5,859 bases of DNA from Helicobacteraceae bacterium (lineage in GTDB: Bacteria; Campylobacterota; Campylobacteria; Campylobacterales; SZUA-545): contig JAITEA010000033.1 in the NCBI GenBank assembly GCA_031282285.1, positions 1-5,859 on the forward strand, given 5' to 3'. Position 1 is the stretch's first letter; the number at the start of each line of letters is the position of its first letter. The translations under genes were made by a program, and so were the position numbers. This document shows, in pieces, positions 5,162 through 5,859 of the stretch. The notes under the pieces are model-generated. The model ran no database searches. It was not told the DNA's origin and saw only the letters and a program-made list of their open reading frames with translations.

Positions 5162-5859
5162 ATGAAGCGCTTGTTATCTGTCGTAACGATCTATTTATCT
5201 CTTTTATCAATCGCTCTATCCGCCGCCGATCCAAGACTTAGAGCGTACGAAGACGGACCAGCGCTTGAGATGGCTTCAGAAAGAGGGGATAAGTATACGC
5301 CTTTTATGCTAGGTAATCTATATCTTTATGAGGTTAAAGACTATGATAAGGCGTTGTATTGGTATAAGAAAGGATACGAAAGAGGGGACGGCAACGGAGC
5401 GTATGGCGTTGGAGCGGTGTACTATTGGTATCTTAACGATCCTGAAAACGCAAGAAAATGGTTTGAGATAGCCCATCAAGCGAAAAGCCCTCACGGCGCT
5501 TACGGATTGGGAATAATCAGCGACGATATAGATAAAGACTACCCTAAAGCCATCGAGTGGTACGAGATCGCGCATAAGAATAGAGCGGACGGAGCGGCTT
5601 ACGCTTTAGGGTTGCTTTATAAACAAACGCTTAAAGACTACCCCAAAGCTATCAAATGGTACGAGATCGCGCATACTATGGGAGAAAAAGACGCATCTTA
5701 CGCTTTAGGACTTCTGTATAAAGATGTTCTTAAAGATCATAAGAAAGCCCTTGAATGGTTTCAAATATCGTTTGATAAAACTAAACGATACGGTTCTTTG
5801 TATTGGATCGGAACAATGTACAGAGACGGTTTAGGCGTAAAACAGGATTTAACCAAAGC
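5162..5859 (+). CDS. Exported Sel1-like repeat protein (3' end beyond the window)
   Basis: The frame is open for 232 complete codons and continues past the right edge. The first 21 residues form a signal peptide: MKRLLS, a hydrophobic stretch, and a likely cleavage at ALSA|AD. The mature part consists of helical repeats of the Sel1/TPR type. Units begin at residues 64, 97, 130, 163 and 196. Each carries the pattern A-x(2)-W-[YF] in the first helix and, more loosely, [YA]-x-LG-x(2)-Y in the second. The first four are exactly 33 residues long; the fifth is longer and ends with the classical loop DGLGVKQDLTKA. Such proteins are usually periplasmic or secreted scaffolds for protein contacts; Campylobacterota often have many, including the Hcp cysteine-rich family of Helicobacter. 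This one lacks the paired cysteines of that family; no cysteine is visible in the part present. Partner and function are unknown. It is transcribed divergently from the str operon. Confidence 0.9.
   Translation, partial: MKRLLSVVTIYLSLLSIALSAADPRLRAYEDGPALEMASERGDKYTPFMLGNLYLYEVKDYDKALYWYKKGYERGDGNGAYGVGAVYYWYLNDPENARKWFEIAHQAKSPHGAYGLGIISDDIDKDYPKAIEWYEIAHKNRADGAAYALGLLYKQTLKDYPKAIKWYEIAHTMGEKDASYALGLLYKDVLKDHKKALEWFQISFDKTKRYGSLYWIGTMYRDGLGVKQDLTK
5351..5859 (+). repeat. Tandem 99-bp coding repeat (Sel1 units)
   Basis: Units start at 5351, 5450, 5549, 5648 and 5747. The first four are 99 bp each. Units three and four share 21 of 33 residues and long identical DNA stretches, including the same 18 bases for WYEIAH at 5558-5575 and 5657-5674. 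The first two units are more diverged. The fifth is longer and cut by the window edge. Confidence 0.85.

Noticed and set aside
5016..5234. A 72-codon minus-strand frame in the divergent intergenic region
   Set aside because: It overlaps the promoter, ribosome-binding site and signal peptide of the Sel1-repeat gene, and its Arg-rich product has no recognisable feature.
5318..5575. An 85-codon minus-strand frame
   Set aside because: It is a shadow of the Sel1-repeat gene, whose repeat pattern is convincing.
5351..5859. CRISPR-like array of 99-bp periodicity
   Set aside because: The period is a multiple of three, the frame is open throughout, and the repeats translate into Sel1-like units, so this is protein-coding repetition.

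Overview
The window looks chromosomal and probably comes from a member of the Campylobacterota (epsilonproteobacteria) with unusually high GC for that group (about 58% in a sampled stretch of fusA). Three things point there. The EF-G, S7 and S12 proteins resemble my recollection of Campylobacter sequences over most of their length. The str operon ends at fusA with no tuf behind it. The tmRNA tag ANNANYRPAYALAA is close to the Campylobacter tag as I recall it. This assignment is from memory, not from a search.

Layout from left to right. On the minus strand lie tRNA-Gly(CCC) (3-77) with its own promoter, then a complete one-piece tmRNA gene, ssrA (226-579), with a near-consensus sigma70 promoter (596-624). 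Further right is a complete radical SAM gene of the SPL/COG1533 type (796-1665), also on the minus strand. It is clearly richer in A+T than its neighbours and ends in QLDLF, which matches the bacterial beta sliding-clamp binding motif exactly. Next comes the str operon, read leftwards: rpsL (4792-4388), rpsG (4376-3909) and fusA (3835-1754), driven by a TATAAT box at 4853-4858. A divergent intergenic region of about 370 bases (4793-5161) separates it from a plus-strand gene that runs off the right edge. This last gene (5162 to end) encodes an exported protein made of tandem Sel1-like repeats with an unusually regular 33-residue period.

How the genes fit together. Most of the window is translation machinery: S12 and S7 build the 30S subunit, EF-G translocates and recycles ribosomes, tmRNA rescues stalled ones and tRNA-Gly reads GGG. 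The radical SAM gene and the Sel1-repeat gene are the accessory elements. I see no CRISPR array, insertion sequence or defence or toxin system. The observations most worth following up are the clamp-binding tail on a probably acquired radical SAM enzyme, the possible leaderless start of that gene, the tmRNA tag, and the recently amplified Sel1 array.
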